Position numbers and translations under genes: made by a program | Source: Hydrogenophaga sp. | GTDB lineage: Bacteria > Pseudomonadota > Gammaproteobacteria > Burkholderiales > Burkholderiaceae_C | Direction: 5' to 3' | NCBI GenBank assembly: GCA_030653975.1 | Contig: JAURYH010000044.1 | Span: 60,331 to 124,330, forward strand | DNA length: 64,000 bases | Notes under the pieces: model-generated | The model's database searches: none | What the model was told of the DNA's origin: nothing | The model's input: the letters and a program-made list of their open reading frames with translations, nothing else | In this document: one piece after another, positions 60,551 through 64,000 of the stretch | Layout of the letters: every line of letters starts with the position of its first letter | Numbering within the stretch: the first letter of the stretch is position 1

Positions 60551-61711
60551 GTGCTTCCCGTCCATCCGAAAGCCCTTCTCGCGCTCGCCGACGGCACGGT
60601 CTTTACAGGCATTTCCATCGGTGCTACCGGCCAGACTTCGGGCGAAGTGGTGTTCAACACCTCGCTCACCGGCTACCAGGAAATCCTGACCGATCCGAGC
60701 TATTGCCAGCAAATCGTCACGCTGACCTATCCCCACATCGGCAACACCGGGGTGAACCGTGAAGACGTGGAGGCCTCGCGCATCCATGCCGCTGGCCTGA
60801 TCATCAAAGACCTGCCGCTGCTGGCGTCCAACTTCCGCAGCACCGAGACCTTGTCCGAATACCTGCAGCGCGAAGGCACCGTCGCCATCGCCGACCTGGA
60901 CACGCGCGCGCTCACGCGCCGTCTGCGTACCCATGGCGCACAGAATGGCTGCATCCTGGCGCTGCCCGCGGGTGTTGCCCTCACCGACGCCCACCGCGCA
61001 CAGGCCATTGCCGCCGCGCAGGCTGCGCCCAACATGGCGGGCCAGGACCTGGCCAAGGTCGTGTCGGCCGACGCACCCTACGTCTGGACGCAAACCGAGT
61101 GGCAACTCGGCTTCGGCTACGGCGAGCAGATCGCACCGAAGTTCCATGTTGTCGCCTACGACTTCGGCGTCAAGCACAACATCCTGCGCATGCTCAGCGC
61201 ACGCGGCTGCAAGGTCACCGTGGTGCCGGCGCAGACGCCTGCGGCAGACGTGTTCAAGCTCAAGCCCAGCGGCGTGTTCCTGTCCAACGGCCCGGGTGAT
61301 CCGGAGCCTTGCGACTACGCGATCGCCGCCACGCGCGAGATCATCGACAGCGGCGTGCCCACTTTCGGCATCTGCCTCGGGCACCAGATCATGGCGCTGG
61401 CCAGTGGCGCGAAGACCTTCAAGATGAAGTTCGGCCACCACGGCGCCAACCACCCGGTGAAGGACCTGGACAGCGGTCGCGTGAGCATCACCAGCCAGAA
61501 CCACGGTTTTGCGGTGGACGAGAAGAACCTGCCAGCCAACCTGCGCGCCACCCACGTGAGCCTGTTCGACGGCACCCTGCAAGGCCTGGCCCGCACCGAC
61601 CAGCCGGCGTTCTGCTTCCAGGGTCACCCGGAAGCCTCACCCGGCCCGCACGACATCGGCTATTTGTTCGACCGCTTCATTGCGCTCATGCAAGAGCGTG
61701 TGGCCGCCTGA
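60551..61711 (+). CDS. carA: Carbamoyl-phosphate synthase, small subunit
   Basis: A 386-residue glutamine amidotransferase feeding ammonia to CarB for arginine and pyrimidine synthesis. N-terminal CPSase domain ([40 protein letters not shown]). Class I amidotransferase domain with nucleophile Cys275 (FGICLGHQ) and His359 and Glu361 (GHPEASPGP). Start GTG 60551 with GGAGAAAACC just before. Confidence 0.98.
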   Translation: MLPVHPKALLALADGTVFTGISIGATGQTSGEVVFNTSLTGYQEILTDPSYCQQIVTLTYPHIGNTGVNREDVEASRIHAAGLIIKDLPLLASNFRSTETLSEYLQREGTVAIADLDTRALTRRLRTHGAQNGCILALPAGVALTDAHRAQAIAAAQAAPNMAGQDLAKVVSADAPYVWTQTEWQLGFGYGEQIAPKFHVVAYDFGVKHNILRMLSARGCKVTVVPAQTPAADVFKLKPSGVFLSNGPGDPEPCDYAIAATREIIDSGVPTFGICLGHQIMALASGAKTFKMKFGHHGANHPVKDLDSGRVSITSQNHGFAVDEKNLPANLRATHVSLFDGTLQGLARTDQPAFCFQGHPEASPGPHDIGYLFDRFIALMQERVAA

Positions 61712-61730
61712 TGCCCACCAAGGTCCTTCC

Positions 61731-62093
61731 ATGAAACTCTTCAGTTTTCCGGTGTTTGCGGTGGAGAAGGCGGTTGCCAAGCGTTTGCTGACGCTGGAGG
61801 CGCCATACAAGGACTGGTTTGCCCAGCGCTGGGCGCAGAAGCCCTACCGCAAGGCTTTCGTGGAAAACAAGGCCATGCCGCTGGTGACGCTGCTGGCCAA
61901 AGGCAAGACCTGGGACGACGAGACCTTCAACACCGAACTGGCGGCATGGGACGCGCGTTTTTACGACGCAGAAGTCGAGGTGCTACGCCCCCTGATCGAA
62001 GGCGACGGCCTGCTGCAGCTGATGCAGAAAAACGTGCCGGCCGAGCGACTGCAGGCCTTGCTGAACACACTGGACACCCAGCGTCAGGCCTAA
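61731..62093 (+). CDS. Unknown protein between carA and carB
   Basis: A 120-residue, mostly helical, soluble protein beginning MKLFSFPVFAVEKAVAKRLL. No motif or family recognised. It starts 19 bases after carA and ends 37 bases before carB, so it is almost surely co-transcribed with them. No signal peptide or membrane segment. Its place suggests either a pathway-related role or an inserted orphan. Confidence 0.7.
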   Translation: MKLFSFPVFAVEKAVAKRLLTLEAPYKDWFAQRWAQKPYRKAFVENKAMPLVTLLAKGKTWDDETFNTELAAWDARFYDAEVEVLRPLIEGDGLLQLMQKNVPAERLQALLNTLDTQRQA

Positions 62094-62130
62094 GAGATCT
62101 CTTTGACCCTGCGCAAACACCGCGAACCCC

Positions 62131-64000
<1,870 letters not shown>

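Overview
The window joins the right-hand part of a large prophage (bases 1 to about 37059, open at the left) to a stretch of ordinary chromosome (about 37060-64000). High GC, PhaR, the cell-envelope block rpsB-tsf-pyrH-frr-uppS-cdsA-dxr-rseP-bamA-skp-lpxD-fabZ-lpxA-lpxB-rnhB and the carA/carB pair point to a betaproteobacterium of the order Burkholderiales, probably a Comamonadaceae member (inference from gene content and order; no search was run).

Prophage (1-37059). All but one gene are on the + strand, packed with many 4-base ATGA overlaps. Order: portal (5' end missing), small protein, acidic scaffold, N4-gp56-type major capsid protein, decoration-like protein, head-tail adaptor proteins, glycine-rich adhesin-like protein, tail fibre and accessory, an esterase-bearing tailspike candidate, a CAP-domain lipoprotein, an NlpC/P60-like protein, a lysis cassette (holin-like protein, three-TM endolysin, Rz with Rz1 embedded in another frame), another lipoprotein, a large tail (nozzle-like) protein, a cupin-like protein, two probable ejection proteins and one 15.7 kb gene for a 5246-residue polyvalent protein. 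This is a podovirus-like virion module. Integrase, repressor, replication and terminase genes are not here and should lie left of base 1.

The 5246-residue protein is the standout. In order it carries a GH73-like muramidase, a glycine-zipper membrane segment, an inorganic-pyrophosphatase-like domain, a HEFKH zincin, a PBECR-type nuclease, a possible GNAT, four separate ADP-ribosyltransferase-like domains each with YHGT, an EEIQSDW domain of unknown function and an LPD38-like C-terminus. Ten copies of a short [Y/F/L/Q]-S-A-R-like motif sit at the joints between modules. Two small genes with their own ribosome binding sites are nested in another frame exactly in inter-module linkers. The likely reading is a virion-carried protein injected with the DNA, delivering a battery of host-modifying enzymes.

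Prophage end (36699-37107). A minus-strand 52-residue two-TM protein, a cluster of TCCAGGGG-like direct repeats, a perfect 10-bp inverted repeat and then the displaced 3' end of a tRNA (T-arm, acceptor strand, CCA), probably tRNA-Val(GAC), followed by that tRNA's terminator. This is the attachment junction on the side away from the intact tRNA.

Chromosome. phaR (PHA regulator), rimO, a minus-strand tRNA-Leu(CAG), rnr and a YggT-family membrane protein; then convergent nnr and a kbp/ygaU-like LysM gene interrupted by an in-frame TAA. From 44857 runs the translation and envelope-biogenesis run: ribosomal protein S2 and EF-Ts, UMP kinase, ribosome recycling factor, isoprenoid and phospholipid synthesis (uppS, cdsA, dxr), RseP, BamA, Skp, lipid A synthesis (lpxD, fabZ, lpxA, lpxB), RNase HII and an rRNA/tRNA methyltransferase. 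The window closes with carA, an unknown 120-residue gene, and the first two thirds of carB.
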